Of a DNA stretch of 64,000 bases, positions 18,315-26,687 are shown piece after piece. The stretch spans positions 124,001 to 188,000 of the forward strand of contig JHVP01000008.1 in the NCBI GenBank assembly GCA_000620205.1. The letters are read 5' to 3'. The notes under the pieces are model-generated. The model ran no database searches and was not told where the DNA came from. It worked only from the letters and a program-made list of their open reading frames with translations. A program made the translations under genes and the position numbers. The DNA comes from Geodermatophilaceae bacterium URHA0031. GTDB taxonomy: Bacteria; Actinomycetota; Actinomycetes; Mycobacteriales; Geodermatophilaceae. Every line of letters begins with the position of its first letter. Within the stretch, counting starts at the first letter, position 1.

Positions 18315-18390
18315 GACGGCTCCCTTGTTTGAAGGTTCATGCATCAGAGCGGATGAACCTGGGAGGAGCCTGTGAGGCCGGAGACGAAAA

Positions 18391-18482
18391 GGGACCCCCC
18401 GCACACCCGTCAGAGCCCGCTTATCCTTGCTGCCTTCCGGCCCTGGGGAGGTTCACAGGGTGACGCCGCACGAGGGGTCGTG
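18391..18482 (-). ncRNA. ffs: Small signal recognition particle RNA (4.5S-like)
   Basis: The minus strand carries the conserved SRP domain IV apical region: GUGAACC, a CCCAGG stem side, GGAAGGCAGCAAGG. Flanking sequence forms a long helix, closed by GACCCC near 18474-18479 pairing with GGGGTC near 18392-18397. TTTT follows at 18387-18390 as the terminator. The 5' end is estimated from the helix. It binds Ffh to target membrane proteins. Nearness to dnaX is typical of actinobacteria. Confidence 0.93.
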
Positions 18483-18666
18483 CACCACTGTAGAGGACGC
18501 CCCCGTCGGAAGTCCGGTGCCATCGGCGCGGCAGGCCGCTAGGGTCTGGCGCCATGCCCGGGCTCACCCTCGTCCTGCCCCCGCCGCACTCCTGACCGGA
18601 GCGCCGCAGGGCTGACCGCCCGCGCTCCGGACCGCGTCCTCCCACCGGACCGACCCAGGAGCGTCC

Positions 18667-19614
18667 ATGTCCTCCCCCACCACCGTCCCCAGCCCTGCCC
18701 GCGGCTTCGCGCTCGTCGTCCTCGCCGCGCTCTGCTGGGGCACCTCCGGGATCACCGGCGACCTCGTCGCCGACCGCACCGGCCTGGACCCGCTGGACAT
18801 CGCCTGGCACCGGATGGCCATCGGCGCCGCCGTCCTCGGCGCGGTGCACCTGGCCCGCCGCCCCGGCGCCGGGACGCCGCTCACCGGCGGGCTGCGGTGG
18901 CGGCTGCTCGCCGTCGGCACCGGGCTCGCGGTCTACCAGAGCGCCTACTTCGCCGCCGTCGCCACCGCCGGGGTGAGCATCGCCACGCTCGTCTCCCTCG
19001 GCCTCGCCCCGCTGCTGGTGGCCGTCGGCTCCGCCGTCCTCGGGCACGGCAGGCCGGACCGGCCGACCGGGCTGGCGCTGGTCGTCGCGCTGGCCGGGCT
19101 GGTGCTGCTGGTCGGCGTCTCGGCCGGCGGCGACGGCGGGGACGCCGTGCTGCTCGGCGCGCTGTCGGCCGTGGGCTGCGCGGTCGCCTACGCCGGCGTC
19201 GTGCTGCTCTCGGCCCGGGTGCCCGACGGCGTGCCGACGACGACGGTCGGCTTCGCGGCGGGCGCCGTCCTGCTGACACCGGTGGCGCTCACCGCGGGGC
19301 TGGACCTGACCGCCGACCCGCTGTCGCTCGCGCTGCTGGTCTACCTCGGCGCGGTGCCGACGGCACTGGCCTACGGGCTGTTCTTCACCGGCGTCCGCGC
19401 CGTGCCCGCCGCGGTCGCGTCGATCGTGACCCTGCTCGAGCCGCTGACCGCGACCGCGCTGGCAGCCGTGCTGCTCGGCGAACGGCTGGCCCCGACCGCG
19501 TTGGCGGGCGGGGCGCTGATGCTCGGTGCCGTGACGGCGCTCTACGTGCGGAGGATGGGAGATTCGAACTCCCGAGGGCTTGCACCCAACCCGCTTTCCA
19601 AGCGAGCGCCATAG
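18667..19614 (+). CDS. EamA/DMT family transporter
   Basis: A 315-residue protein with ten hydrophobic segments in two EamA repeats (GFALVVLAALCWGTSGI at about 13-29; second repeat from about 160). The loop before the last helices, IVTLLEPLTATALAAVLLGE, is the hallmark of the second repeat. DMT exporters move metabolites or drugs, but the substrate is unknown. The start follows CAGGAGCGTCC. The last 20 or so codons (from about base 19550) and the stop lie inside the antisense strand of a tRNA-Ser gene, so the tail after LYVRRM is tRNA-derived. Confidence 0.85.
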   Translation: MSSPTTVPSPARGFALVVLAALCWGTSGITGDLVADRTGLDPLDIAWHRMAIGAAVLGAVHLARRPGAGTPLTGGLRWRLLAVGTGLAVYQSAYFAAVATAGVSIATLVSLGLAPLLVAVGSAVLGHGRPDRPTGLALVVALAGLVLLVGVSAGGDGGDAVLLGALSAVGCAVAYAGVVLLSARVPDGVPTTTVGFAAGAVLLTPVALTAGLDLTADPLSLALLVYLGAVPTALAYGLFFTGVRAVPAAVASIVTLLEPLTATALAAVLLGERLAPTALAGGALMLGAVTALYVRRMGDSNSRGLAPNPLSKRAP

Positions 19615-19633
19615 GCCACTAGGCGAATCCTCC
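19549..19633 (-). tRNA. tRNA-Ser (anticodon GGA)
   Basis: 85 nt without an encoded CCA. The acceptor arms are 19550-19556 and 19627-19633 (GGAGGAT/ATCCTCC), discriminator G at 19549. The anticodon loop CTTGGAA gives GGA, and a long variable arm is present as expected for tRNA-Ser. The 3' half overlaps the end of the EamA gene on the other strand. Confidence 0.95.
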
Positions 19634-19770
19634 AGTGCGGCACCACTCTACCGGGAGGGTCCCGGCCAGTCAGCCGGTCCCCTCCCTGCCGAGCGGCCCG
19701 CACCCTGCGAGAGTGGTTGAGTTGTCGGACCCGGCAACGACAGCCGGGCACTGGAGCGGGAGGACGGGAC

Positions 19771-20118
19771 ATGAGCGGTACCGAGCAGGTGCGCCCCGAG
19801 GTGGTCGCCGCCATCGTGACGGCGCTGCAGGAGACCGACCCCAGCAACCTCCCGGCCGACGCCACGCGCGCGGAGAAGGACGCCGCCAAGGACCAGTACC
19901 TCTCCGGCATGGTCGCCGACCGGGTCCAGCGCGACCGGCAGACCCGGGCGTGGGAGCTGCTGCTGACCCGCAGCCACGACGAGCCGCCGAGCTGGTCGCA
20001 GCTGTTCGACGAGCTGCCGCAGAGCTCGATCGAGGAGCTGGCCGACCTGTACGACGCACTGCCCGAGGGGGCCCAGACGGAGTACGCGCGCCGTTACGGC
20101 GCCCCGGTCTCCGCCTGA
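19771..20118 (+). CDS. Small acidic conserved protein, function unknown
   Basis: A 115-residue soluble protein. ATG at 19771 has GGAGG six bases upstream; an upstream in-frame ATG (19717) lacks this. Mostly helical and charged: an N-terminal helix VRPEVVAAIVTALQE, then a linker, then SWSQLFDELPQSSIEELADLYDAL. No known domain is recognised. It ends 34 bp before the Ser/Thr kinase start on the same strand, so cotranscription with the kinase is likely and it might be a partner or substrate (inference). Confidence 0.7.
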   Translation: MSGTEQVRPEVVAAIVTALQETDPSNLPADATRAEKDAAKDQYLSGMVADRVQRDRQTRAWELLLTRSHDEPPSWSQLFDELPQSSIEELADLYDALPEGAQTEYARRYGAPVSA

Positions 20119-20152
20119 GCGCCGGCCGGGCGGACGGGCGATCGGGACAGGG

Positions 20153-21829
20153 GTGACTGCGGCGGGTTCCCGGGTGGCCGGGCGCTATCTGCTGAGCTCC
20201 CGGCTCGGTGGCGGGGCGATGGGCGCGGTCTGGCTCGCCCGCGACGAGCTGCTGGGCCGCGACGTGGCGATCAAGCAGGTGCTGATCCCGGTCGGCAGCG
20301 ACCCGCAGGCCACCGAGGGGCACCGCGACGCGGCGATGCGCGAGGGGCGGATCGCGGCGCGGATCACCCACCCGCACGCCGTCTCGGTGTACGACATGGT
20401 CGACGACGGCGGCACGCCGTGGCTGGTCATGGAGTACCTGCCCTCGCGCAGCCTCGCCCAGGTGCTCGCCGACCGGGGCACCCTGCCCGTCCAGCAGGTG
20501 GCCCAGATCGGCGCGCAGGTGGCCGACGCCCTGATCGCCACGCACGCGGCCGGGGTCGTGCACCGCGACGTCAAGCCGGGCAACATCCTGATCGGCGAGG
20601 GCGGGCGCAGCGAGGGCCTGGTGAAGATCACCGACTTCGGCATCTCCCGTGCCCGCGGCGACGTCTCGCTGACCCAGACCGGGGTCGTCAAGGGCACGCC
20701 GGCCTACCTCGCCCCGGAGGTCGCCCGCGGCCAGGAGCCAGACGAGGCCAGCGACGTCTACTCCCTGGGCGCCACGCTGTTCGCCTGCCTGGAGGGCACC
20801 CCGCCGTTCGGGATGACCGAGAACCCGCTCGAGATGCTCTACCGGGTGGCCGGCGGCGACTTCAGCCGGCCGCGCAACGCCGGTGCGCTGACCCGGCCGC
20901 TGATGCGGATGCTCGACTCCGACCCGACGAGGCGGCCGTCGATGACCGAGGTCCGCGACCAGCTGGCCACGCTGGCCGCCGGGCGCGACCGGGACGTCAC
21001 CGCGGTGCTCACCGCCCGGACGCCGCTGGTGCCCACGCTCACCGACGTCCAGCCGGTGGCGGGCCGGGTGCTGCCCGCCGTCCCCTCCGCCGACGGCCCG
21101 GCCGTGCCGGCCGGCGCCCCCCTCGCGACCGCCGTCCAGCCCGCCGCGCCCGCGCCCGGGCAGCCGCAGCACGACCCCGGACCGCCGGCCGACCCCCCGC
21201 CGGACCGCACCCCGGCGGCCGCCCCGCCGCCGCACCCCCGCCGGCGGGGCCGGCTGATCGCCCTCGCCGCCCTGCTGGTCGCCGCGCTGCTGGTCGGCGC
21301 CGTGCTCGTCTGGCAGCTGGGCCAGAACGACGACCGGGCGCCGTCCGCCGGTCCGACCGCCAGCGGTGCGCCTGCGTCCGAGCCCACTCCGACGGCGTCG
21401 GCGACGCCCTCCCCCACGCCGTCGCCGACGACCGCGTCCCGGGCGCCGTCGACCTCGGCGAGCGCGCCGTCCACCCCGCCGTCGACGACCCCGCCGGCGT
21501 CCTCCGCCGACGCGGGCGAGGGGTCGGCGGCCGAGGTGCGGCAGGCGATCACCAGCTACTACGCCCTGCTGCCCCAGGACGCGCAGCGCGCCTACGACCT
21601 GACCGGGCCGACGCTGCGCAGCGCCGAGAGCCGCGGCAACTACATCGCGTTCTGGAACCGGTTCAGCTCGGTCACGCTCGGCCCGGTGTCGGCCACCGAC
21701 GGCTCGCTCACCGCCACCGCACGGGTCACCTACGTCGAGAACGGCAGCTCGCTGCCCGAGCAGCACACGTTCGTGCTGGTCCGCGGCGAGGACGGGCAGC
21801 TGCTCATGGACTCGGACCGCGCGGGCTGA
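20153..21829 (+). CDS. Receptor-like Ser/Thr protein kinase (PknB type)
   Basis: A 558-residue Hanks-type kinase. Gly loop GGGAMGAVW is at 19-27, ATP-binding Lys41, catalytic HRD at 137-139, DFG at 161-163 and APE at 187-189, all intact. The RD class means activation-loop phosphorylation is expected, and the loop has several Ser/Thr. A Pro/Ala juxtamembrane linker (290-365) leads to one membrane helix (about 368-388). A Ser/Thr/Pro-rich stalk and a small extracellular domain (about 455-555, QAITSYYALLPQDAQRAYDLTG) follow, instead of PASTA repeats. The GTG start is at 20153. The ligand is unknown. Confidence 0.93.
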   Translation: MTAAGSRVAGRYLLSSRLGGGAMGAVWLARDELLGRDVAIKQVLIPVGSDPQATEGHRDAAMREGRIAARITHPHAVSVYDMVDDGGTPWLVMEYLPSRSLAQVLADRGTLPVQQVAQIGAQVADALIATHAAGVVHRDVKPGNILIGEGGRSEGLVKITDFGISRARGDVSLTQTGVVKGTPAYLAPEVARGQEPDEASDVYSLGATLFACLEGTPPFGMTENPLEMLYRVAGGDFSRPRNAGALTRPLMRMLDSDPTRRPSMTEVRDQLATLAAGRDRDVTAVLTARTPLVPTLTDVQPVAGRVLPAVPSADGPAVPAGAPLATAVQPAAPAPGQPQHDPGPPADPPPDRTPAAAPPPHPRRRGRLIALAALLVAALLVGAVLVWQLGQNDDRAPSAGPTASGAPASEPTPTASATPSPTPSPTTASRAPSTSASAPSTPPSTTPPASSADAGEGSAAEVRQAITSYYALLPQDAQRAYDLTGPTLRSAESRGNYIAFWNRFSSVTLGPVSATDGSLTATARVTYVENGSSLPEQHTFVLVRGEDGQLLMDSDRAG

Positions 21830-21882
21830 GCGCCGCCGACCCGCAGGCCAACACGGACCTCGCACGGCCACCTGCTGGGACG

Positions 21883-21926
21883 ACGACGGCGGCGCCGGAT
21901 CCGGGGGGATCGGGCGCCGCCGTCGT
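21883..21926. terminator. Bidirectional terminator between kinase gene and tRNA-Ser
   Basis: Perfect 14-bp arms (21883-21896 and 21913-21926) flank a 16-nt loop. It is 54 bp after the kinase stop and 5 bp from the 3' end of the minus-strand tRNA, so it can end both transcripts. Confidence 0.65.
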
Positions 21927-21930
21927 GCTG

Positions 21931-22015
21931 CGGTGGCGGTGGGATTTGAACCCACGGAGGCGTGAACCTCACACGCTTTCGAGGCGTGCTCCTTCGGCCG
22001 CTCGGACACGCCACC
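21931..22015 (-). tRNA. tRNA-Ser (anticodon CGA)
   Basis: 85 nt without CCA. Acceptor arms are 21932-21938 and 22009-22015 (GGTGGCG/CGCCACC), discriminator G at 21931. The anticodon loop CTCGAAA gives CGA, and a long variable arm is present. Confidence 0.95.
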
Positions 22016-22025
22016 GTCGACGAGA

Positions 22026-22484
22026 CTACAGGGCCCGCCTGGCGCGGAAGAACGCACGTAGCAGCGCGCCGGACTCCTCGGCCCGGACCCCGGCCACGAC
22101 CTCCGGCCGGTGGTTCAGCCGCCGGTCCCGGACGACGTCCCACAGCGACCCGGCCGCACCGGCCTTCGGGTCGTCGGCGCCGTAGACCACCCGGGCGACC
22201 CGCGACAGCACGCTGGCCCCGGCGCACATCGTGCACGGCTCGAGGGTGACCACCAGCGACGCACCGGTCAGCCGCCACCCGTCGCCGTGCCGGCGGGCCG
22301 CCTCGCGCAGCGCCAGCACCTCGGCGTGCGCGGTGGGGTCGCCGCGCTTCTCCCGCTCGTTCGCGGCCTCGGCCAGCACCGCGCCGTCGGGCCCGAGGAC
22401 GACGGCGCCGATCGGCGTGTCGCCCCACCCCTGCGCCGCAGCTGCCAACTCCAGGGCCCGCAGCATCGCCTCGTCGTCGGTCAC
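22026..22484 (-). CDS. tadA: tRNA adenosine(34) deaminase TadA
   Basis: A 152-residue cytidine-deaminase-fold enzyme. Zinc motif HAE is at 53-55 (catalytic Glu55) and PCTMC at 83-87. It converts A34 to inosine in tRNA-Arg(ACG), and that tRNA is encoded in this window at 40556. GTG at 22484 was chosen: AGAGG lies seven bases upstream, and the longer reading runs back through a 38-bp palindrome. The TadA-associated factor (TIGR03941 type) is two genes upstream on the same strand, separated by a HAD hydrolase. Confidence 0.92.
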   Translation of the reverse strand: MTDDEAMLRALELAAAAQGWGDTPIGAVVLGPDGAVLAEAANEREKRGDPTAHAEVLALREAARRHGDGWRLTGASLVVTLEPCTMCAGASVLSRVARVVYGADDPKAGAAGSLWDVVRDRRLNHRPEVVAGVRAEESGALLRAFFRARRAL

Positions 22485-22502
22485 AGGGGTACCTCTGCGA
22501 CA

Positions 22503-22540
22503 CCTGGTGCTCTGCCTACAGGTGTAGGCAGAGCACCAGG
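22503..22540. terminator. 38-bp perfect palindrome between HAD gene and tadA
   Basis: Arms of 18 bp (22503-22520 and 22523-22540) meet at GG. The RNA hairpin has about 16 bp with a small loop. It lies 14 bp after the HAD hydrolase stop and 18 bp before the tadA GTG. The arms contain GTGCTCTG and CAGAGCAC, shared with the hairpin at 44228-44258. Confidence 0.6.
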
Positions 22541-22554
22541 CATCGCGGAACACC

Positions 22555-23193
22555 TCATGACAGGTCCAGTCCGGTCAGCCCGGACAGCTCGGCGAGGGCC
22601 GCGGCAGGGTCGACGACCTTGATCGTGTGCATGCCGAGCGCCCGGGCCGGCTTGAGGTTGATGCCCAGGTCGTCGAGGTAGGCGCAGTCCGCCGCCGCGA
22701 CCGGGCGGCCGACCGCCTCCGACAGCCGGCGCAGCGCGAGCTCGTAGATGGCCGGCTCCGGCTTGCGCACGCCCTCGACCGAGGACTCCACGACCGCGTC
22801 GAACAGCGCGAGCACCTCCCCGAGCCGCCCGGCGCGCTCCATCGGTGCGACGTTGTTGGACAGCAGGGCCAGCGGCAGCCCGGCGGCCCGCAAGCGCTGG
22901 ACGGCGGTGATCATCTCCGGGCGGAGGTCCCCGTGCAGGGCCGCGAGGACCCGGCCGGCATCCACGGTGAACCCGGCTGCCGCGGCCTCCGCCTCGAACG
23001 CGGCCCGGAACCCGGCCTCGTCGAGCTCCCGGCGCTCGTATCGCGCCCAGGCGTTGGTGTCCGGGTCGACGCTGTTGAGCCGGCGCACCAGCCCGTCGGG
23101 CAGCCCGGCCTCGGCCTCGTAGGCGGCGAAGGCGGTCATCGGGCTCTCGGTGATGACGCCGCCCAGGTCGAAGACGACCGCGCTGACGGTCAC
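22555..23193 (-). CDS. HAD-IA family hydrolase
   Basis: A 212-residue haloacid-dehalogenase-like phosphatase. Motif I FDLGGVI (residues about 8-14) has Asp9 as nucleophile but Gly-Gly where the second Asp of DxD usually stands, as in epoxide-hydrolase N-terminal/YihX-type members. Motif II is LLSNN; motif III Lys is in GVRKPEPAIYELAL; motif IV is CAYLDDLGIN. The GTG at 23193 overlaps the stop of the upstream gene (GTGA). It probably dephosphorylates a small sugar phosphate or nucleotide; the substrate is unknown. Confidence 0.85.
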   Translation of the reverse strand: MTVSAVVFDLGGVITESPMTAFAAYEAEAGLPDGLVRRLNSVDPDTNAWARYERRELDEAGFRAAFEAEAAAAGFTVDAGRVLAALHGDLRPEMITAVQRLRAAGLPLALLSNNVAPMERAGRLGEVLALFDAVVESSVEGVRKPEPAIYELALRRLSEAVGRPVAAADCAYLDDLGINLKPARALGMHTIKVVDPAAALAELSGLTGLDLS

Positions 23194-23714
23194 GAGCCCG
23201 CCGCCGCGAGCAGCTCGGCGGCGAAGCCCAGCCGCTCGGCGATCCGGAGCACCATCTCGTCGGCCCACAGCTCGTCGGAGTCCAGCAGCCGGGCCACTTC
23301 CTCGGCCGGCATCCCGGCGTCGGCGAACACGTCGAGGTCGCCGCCCGGCCAGCCCTGCCCGTCCTCGTCGAACGCATCGTCGATCGTCGTGCCGGTCTCC
23401 ACCGCGATGCCGTACCGCTCGACCACCTCGGCGGCCAGCACCCACTCCTGGAACGTCGCGTCGGAGATCAGCGCCCGCACCATCCCGCCCGGTCCGTGCC
23501 GCAGCACGACGAAGTACAGCCGGCTGTCGACCACGACCACGAAGGGGCCCGGCCAGCCGGCCGACCCGGGCGCGCCCAGGGCGCGTTCCAGCGCGGGCAG
23601 CTCGTCGTCGGCGTCGGCGGCCAGCAGCTGGCACTGCCAGCGGTCCTCGAGGCGGGCGACCCGGACGGCGAAGCTCTGCCGCAACGTGCTGCCGGCATCC
23701 GGCGGGGGCGTCAT
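23190..23714 (-). CDS. tRNA adenosine deaminase-associated protein (TIGR03941-like)
   Basis: A 174-residue protein. Blocks RVARLEDRWQCQLLAADADD, GPFVVVVDSRLYFVVLRHG and the acidic GDLDVFADAGMPAEEVARLL fit the actinobacterial family of proteins normally encoded beside tadA. Family function is only inferred from that linkage; no catalytic motif is visible. It heads a minus-strand group: this gene, the HAD hydrolase (GTGA overlap), then tadA. It is divergent from the thioesterase, with 11 bp between the two starts. Confidence 0.75.
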   Translation of the reverse strand: MTPPPDAGSTLRQSFAVRVARLEDRWQCQLLAADADDELPALERALGAPGSAGWPGPFVVVVDSRLYFVVLRHGPGGMVRALISDATFQEWVLAAEVVERYGIAVETGTTIDDAFDEDGQGWPGGDLDVFADAGMPAEEVARLLDSDELWADEMVLRIAERLGFAAELLAAAGS

Positions 23715-23725
23715 AGCCTCTGATC

Positions 23726-24184
23726 ATGGCCGACGCCCCGGACGAGGACCGCACGCCCGTCGACCCGGCCCTGTTCCGGGTGCTGGCCGCCGACCCGCTC
23801 GCCGCCCACCTGGGCATCGAGCTGGTCGAGGTCCGGCCCGGCTACGCCCGCGCGACGATGACCGTCGGCCCGCAGCAGCTCAACACCGTCGGCACCGCGC
23901 ACGGCGGCGCGACGATGGCGCTGCTGGACGTCGTGCACAGCGCGGTGAGCAACAGCCACGGCACGGTCGCCGTCGCCCAGGACGTGCACACCGAGTTCCT
24001 GTCCGCCGGCCGGGCGGGCGACCAGCTCGTCGCCGAGGGCGTGGAGCTGCACCGCTCCAGCCGGACGGCGGTCTACCGGATCGACGCCAGCACCACCGAC
24101 GGGCGACGGGTGGCCACCGCCCTGGCCCGGGTGTTCCGGCTCGGGACCCCGTGGCAGACCGGGGAGCGGGAGACCGGCGCGTGA
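23726..24184 (+). CDS. PaaI-type hotdog thioesterase
   Basis: The protein has 152 residues. The hotdog fold core is visible: LAAHLGIELVEVRPGYARATM, then the central helix with TVGTAHGGATMALLDVVHSA (HGG signature), then HTEFLSAGRAGDQLVAEG. Family members hydrolyse (hydroxy)phenylacetyl-CoA or other acyl-CoAs. The stop overlaps the GTG of the prephenate dehydrogenase gene (GTGA), so the two are coupled; whether they share an aromatic-acid theme is inference. Confidence 0.85.
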   Translation: MADAPDEDRTPVDPALFRVLAADPLAAHLGIELVEVRPGYARATMTVGPQQLNTVGTAHGGATMALLDVVHSAVSNSHGTVAVAQDVHTEFLSAGRAGDQLVAEGVELHRSSRTAVYRIDASTTDGRRVATALARVFRLGTPWQTGERETGA

Positions 24185-25098
24185 GCGACTTCCCCGTCCC
24201 CACGATGCCCGCGCCGCCGGTGTCGGTGGTCGGTCTCGGCCAGCTCGGCGGCTCGCTGGCCGCCGCCCTCGCCGGCGCCGGCCGGCCGGTCTCCGGGTGG
24301 GACGTCGACCCGGCGGCCCGGGACGCGGCCGAGGACCGGGGCGTGCGGATCAGCCAGGAGCTGACCGGCGTCGTCGTCCTCGCGGTGCCGCTGCCGGCGA
24401 TGGCCAGAGCGCTGGACGGGCTCCGGATCGACCCCGGCGCGACCGTCACCGACCTCGGCTCGGTGAAGGTGCCGGTGCTCGCCGAGCTCAGTGCCGGCCT
24501 CGGGGACCGCTTCGTCGGCGGTCACCCGATGTGCGGGACGGAACGGTCCGGCCACACCGCCGTCGACCCGGGCCTGTTCACCGGAGCCCGCTGGGCGCTG
24601 TGCCTGGAACCGGGCACCGACCTGCGGCGGTGGCTGCGGGTCGCCGAGATCGCGCTGGCGGTCGGCGCCGAGGTGGTGCCGGTGACCGCGGCCGAGCACG
24701 ACGACGCGGTCGCCGCCGTCAGCGCAGTCCCGCACCTGCTGGCCGCTGCCCTCGCCGCCGCCGCCGGGCAGGCCGGGCCGCTCGCCCTCTCCCTCGCCGC
24801 CGGCAGCTTCCGCGACGGCACCCGGGTGATCGGCAGCGACCCGGCGTTCGTCACCGCCCTGGTCGAGGGCAACGCCGGCCCGACGGCCGCGGCTCTGGAC
24901 CGGGTGCTCGCCCAGCTGGCCCGCCCGTGGGCCGACCTGGTCACCGACGGGCACGCCGTCCGCGCTGCATCGGGAGGTCGCCGGCCGGTGCGGGTCCCGC
25001 TGGACCGCACCGCCCTGCTCGCGCTCGGCCGCGCCGGCGGCGCGGTGACCCGGCGGCTGGCCGCCTTCGTCGAGGGCTGGGTGCCCGAGGGAGCCTGA
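24181..25098 (+). CDS. tyrA: Prephenate dehydrogenase
   Basis: A 305-residue NAD(P)-dependent enzyme that turns prephenate into 4-hydroxyphenylpyruvate for tyrosine synthesis. The Rossmann loop GLGQLGGS is at 18-25. The active-site block GGHPMCGTERSG matches the family GGHP-M-x-G-x-E-x-SG, and VTAAEHDDAVAAVSAVPHLL is the conserved HD helix. No ACT or chorismate mutase domain is attached. GTG 24181 overlaps the thioesterase stop. Confidence 0.92.
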   Translation: MSDFPVPTMPAPPVSVVGLGQLGGSLAAALAGAGRPVSGWDVDPAARDAAEDRGVRISQELTGVVVLAVPLPAMARALDGLRIDPGATVTDLGSVKVPVLAELSAGLGDRFVGGHPMCGTERSGHTAVDPGLFTGARWALCLEPGTDLRRWLRVAEIALAVGAEVVPVTAAEHDDAVAAVSAVPHLLAAALAAAAGQAGPLALSLAAGSFRDGTRVIGSDPAFVTALVEGNAGPTAAALDRVLAQLARPWADLVTDGHAVRAASGGRRPVRVPLDRTALLALGRAGGAVTRRLAAFVEGWVPEGA

Positions 25099-25164
25099 CC
25101 GACCGCAGGCGCGGAGCCGGCCCGGACAGGGCAAGCTGACACCGACGCACGAGGAGAGGGAGAC

Positions 25165-25398
25165 ATGGACGACAAGGACATCCGCGCGCAGATCGAGGCC
25201 CTGGTCGAGGAGGAGCACACGCTCCGCAACGCCAGCGAGCACACCGAGGAGCAGCGTGCCCGGTTGCACCAGATCGAGGAGGACCGCGACCAGCTGTGGG
25301 ACCTGCTGCGTCAGCGGGACGCCAAGCGCCAGTACGGCGAGGACCCGGACGAGGCCACGGCTCGCCCCGAGCCGCAGGTCGAGAACTACCTCCAGTAG
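25165..25398 (+). CDS. DUF2630 family small protein
   Basis: A 77-residue, highly charged helical protein: start MDDKDIRAQIEALVEEEH, then EEQRARLHQIEEDRDQLWDLLRQRDA. This is the actinobacterial DUF2630 pattern, probably a short coiled-coil dimer. GAGGAGAGGGAG lies just upstream of the ATG. Function unknown. Confidence 0.88.
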   Translation: MDDKDIRAQIEALVEEEHTLRNASEHTEEQRARLHQIEEDRDQLWDLLRQRDAKRQYGEDPDEATARPEPQVENYLQ

Positions 25399-25530
25399 GG
25401 ACAGCGCGGCAGCCCGACGCCTGCTCGGCCCTCCCGACGTCCGCCGCTTGAGGGAGAACTTCACCTCCGAAGTGGTTGGTGGATGATCTTCACGGGTAGG
25501 GCCTCTCAGACCTCGGGACAGGAGCAGGCG

Positions 25531-26523
25531 ATGGCGGTGCAGGGTGCGGTGCGGAACGCGCGGGAGATCAGGCGGGCGGTGGTGACCGGCGGCGCCGGCT
25601 TCCTGGGCTCCCACCTGTGCGAGCAGCTGCTCGACCGCGGCGTCGAGGTCGTCTGCCTGGACAACTTCCTCACCGGCTCGCCGGCGAACGTGCTGCACCT
25701 GATGGAGCACCCGGGCTTCCGGCTGGTCCGCTGCGACGTCACCGACTACGTGCACGTGCCCGGCCCGGTCGACCTGGTGCTGCACTTCGCCTCCCCGGCC
25801 AGCCCGCTGGACTACCTGAAGATGCCGATCGAGACCCTCAAGGTCGGCAGCCTGGGCACGTTGCACACCCTCGGCCTCGCCAAGGAGAAGGGCGCCCGCT
25901 ACCTGCTCGCCTCGACCTCGGAGGTCTACGGCGACCCGCTGGAGCACCCGCAGCGCGAGGACTACTGGGGCAACGTCAACCCGGTAGGCCCGCGCGGCGT
26001 CTACGACGAGGCCAAGCGGTTCAGCGAGGCGCTGACCACCGCGTACCGCACCTCGCAGGGCACCGACACCGCGATCGTCCGGATCTTCAACACCTACGGC
26101 CCGCGGATGCGCCCCAACGACGGCCGGGCCATCCCCGCCTTCGTCGGCCAGGCGTTGGCCGGCGAGCCGCTGACCGTCGCCGGCGACGGCTCGCAGACCC
26201 GCTCCATCTGCTACGTCGACGACACGGTGCGCGGGATCCTCGCGCTGGCGTCCTCCGCCGAGACCGGCCCGATGAACATCGGCAACCCCGACGAGCTGTC
26301 CATGCTCGAGCTCGCCCGCTGGATCGTCGAGCTGACCCTTTCGTCGTCCGAGATCGGCTTCATCGACCTGCCGGTCGACGACCCGAAGGTGCGCCGCCCC
26401 GACACCACCGCCGCCGAGCGGGCGCTGGGTTGGCGCCCGACGGTGACCTCCGAGGAGGGGCTGCGCCGCACCGTCGCCTGGTTCGCCGCCCAGCGCGAGG
26501 ACGCGGCCCCCCGCGCGAGCTGA
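25531..26523 (+). CDS. UDP-glucuronate decarboxylase (UDP-xylose synthase)-like epimerase/dehydratase
   Basis: A 330-residue extended [12 protein letters not shown] is at 19-27 and YDEAK at 158-162 (Tyr158/Lys162). [19 protein letters not shown] and [20 protein letters not shown] are near-diagnostic for UXS enzymes, which oxidise and decarboxylate UDP-glucuronate to UDP-xylose. ATG 25531 has AGGAG six bases upstream; an in-frame start 48 bases earlier looks unlikely. It lies 2 kb from the heptose glycan operon, so it could supply a pentose donor for the same surface polymer (inference). Confidence 0.88.
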   Translation: MAVQGAVRNAREIRRAVVTGGAGFLGSHLCEQLLDRGVEVVCLDNFLTGSPANVLHLMEHPGFRLVRCDVTDYVHVPGPVDLVLHFASPASPLDYLKMPIETLKVGSLGTLHTLGLAKEKGARYLLASTSEVYGDPLEHPQREDYWGNVNPVGPRGVYDEAKRFSEALTTAYRTSQGTDTAIVRIFNTYGPRMRPNDGRAIPAFVGQALAGEPLTVAGDGSQTRSICYVDDTVRGILALASSAETGPMNIGNPDELSMLELARWIVELTLSSSEIGFIDLPVDDPKVRRPDTTAAERALGWRPTVTSEEGLRRTVAWFAAQREDAAPRAS

Positions 26524-26687
26524 GCCCAGCAGTCGGCACAGGCGGTGACCAGTCGCACACTCTGACCGGACATCGCCCACCCCCAGCTGCCCAGAACTGG
26601 GTAGAGTTCCGGCGACCGATGCCCGGGAAGCCGCGCTGCGGCGCGCCCCTGGCACTGCACAGGGCTCGAACACGACGGAGAACCCAG

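Noticed and set aside
15213..18332. 1039-codon open frame antisense to dnaX and YceI
   Set aside because: Shadow of dnaX; no domain, no ribosome site, and it crosses several real features.
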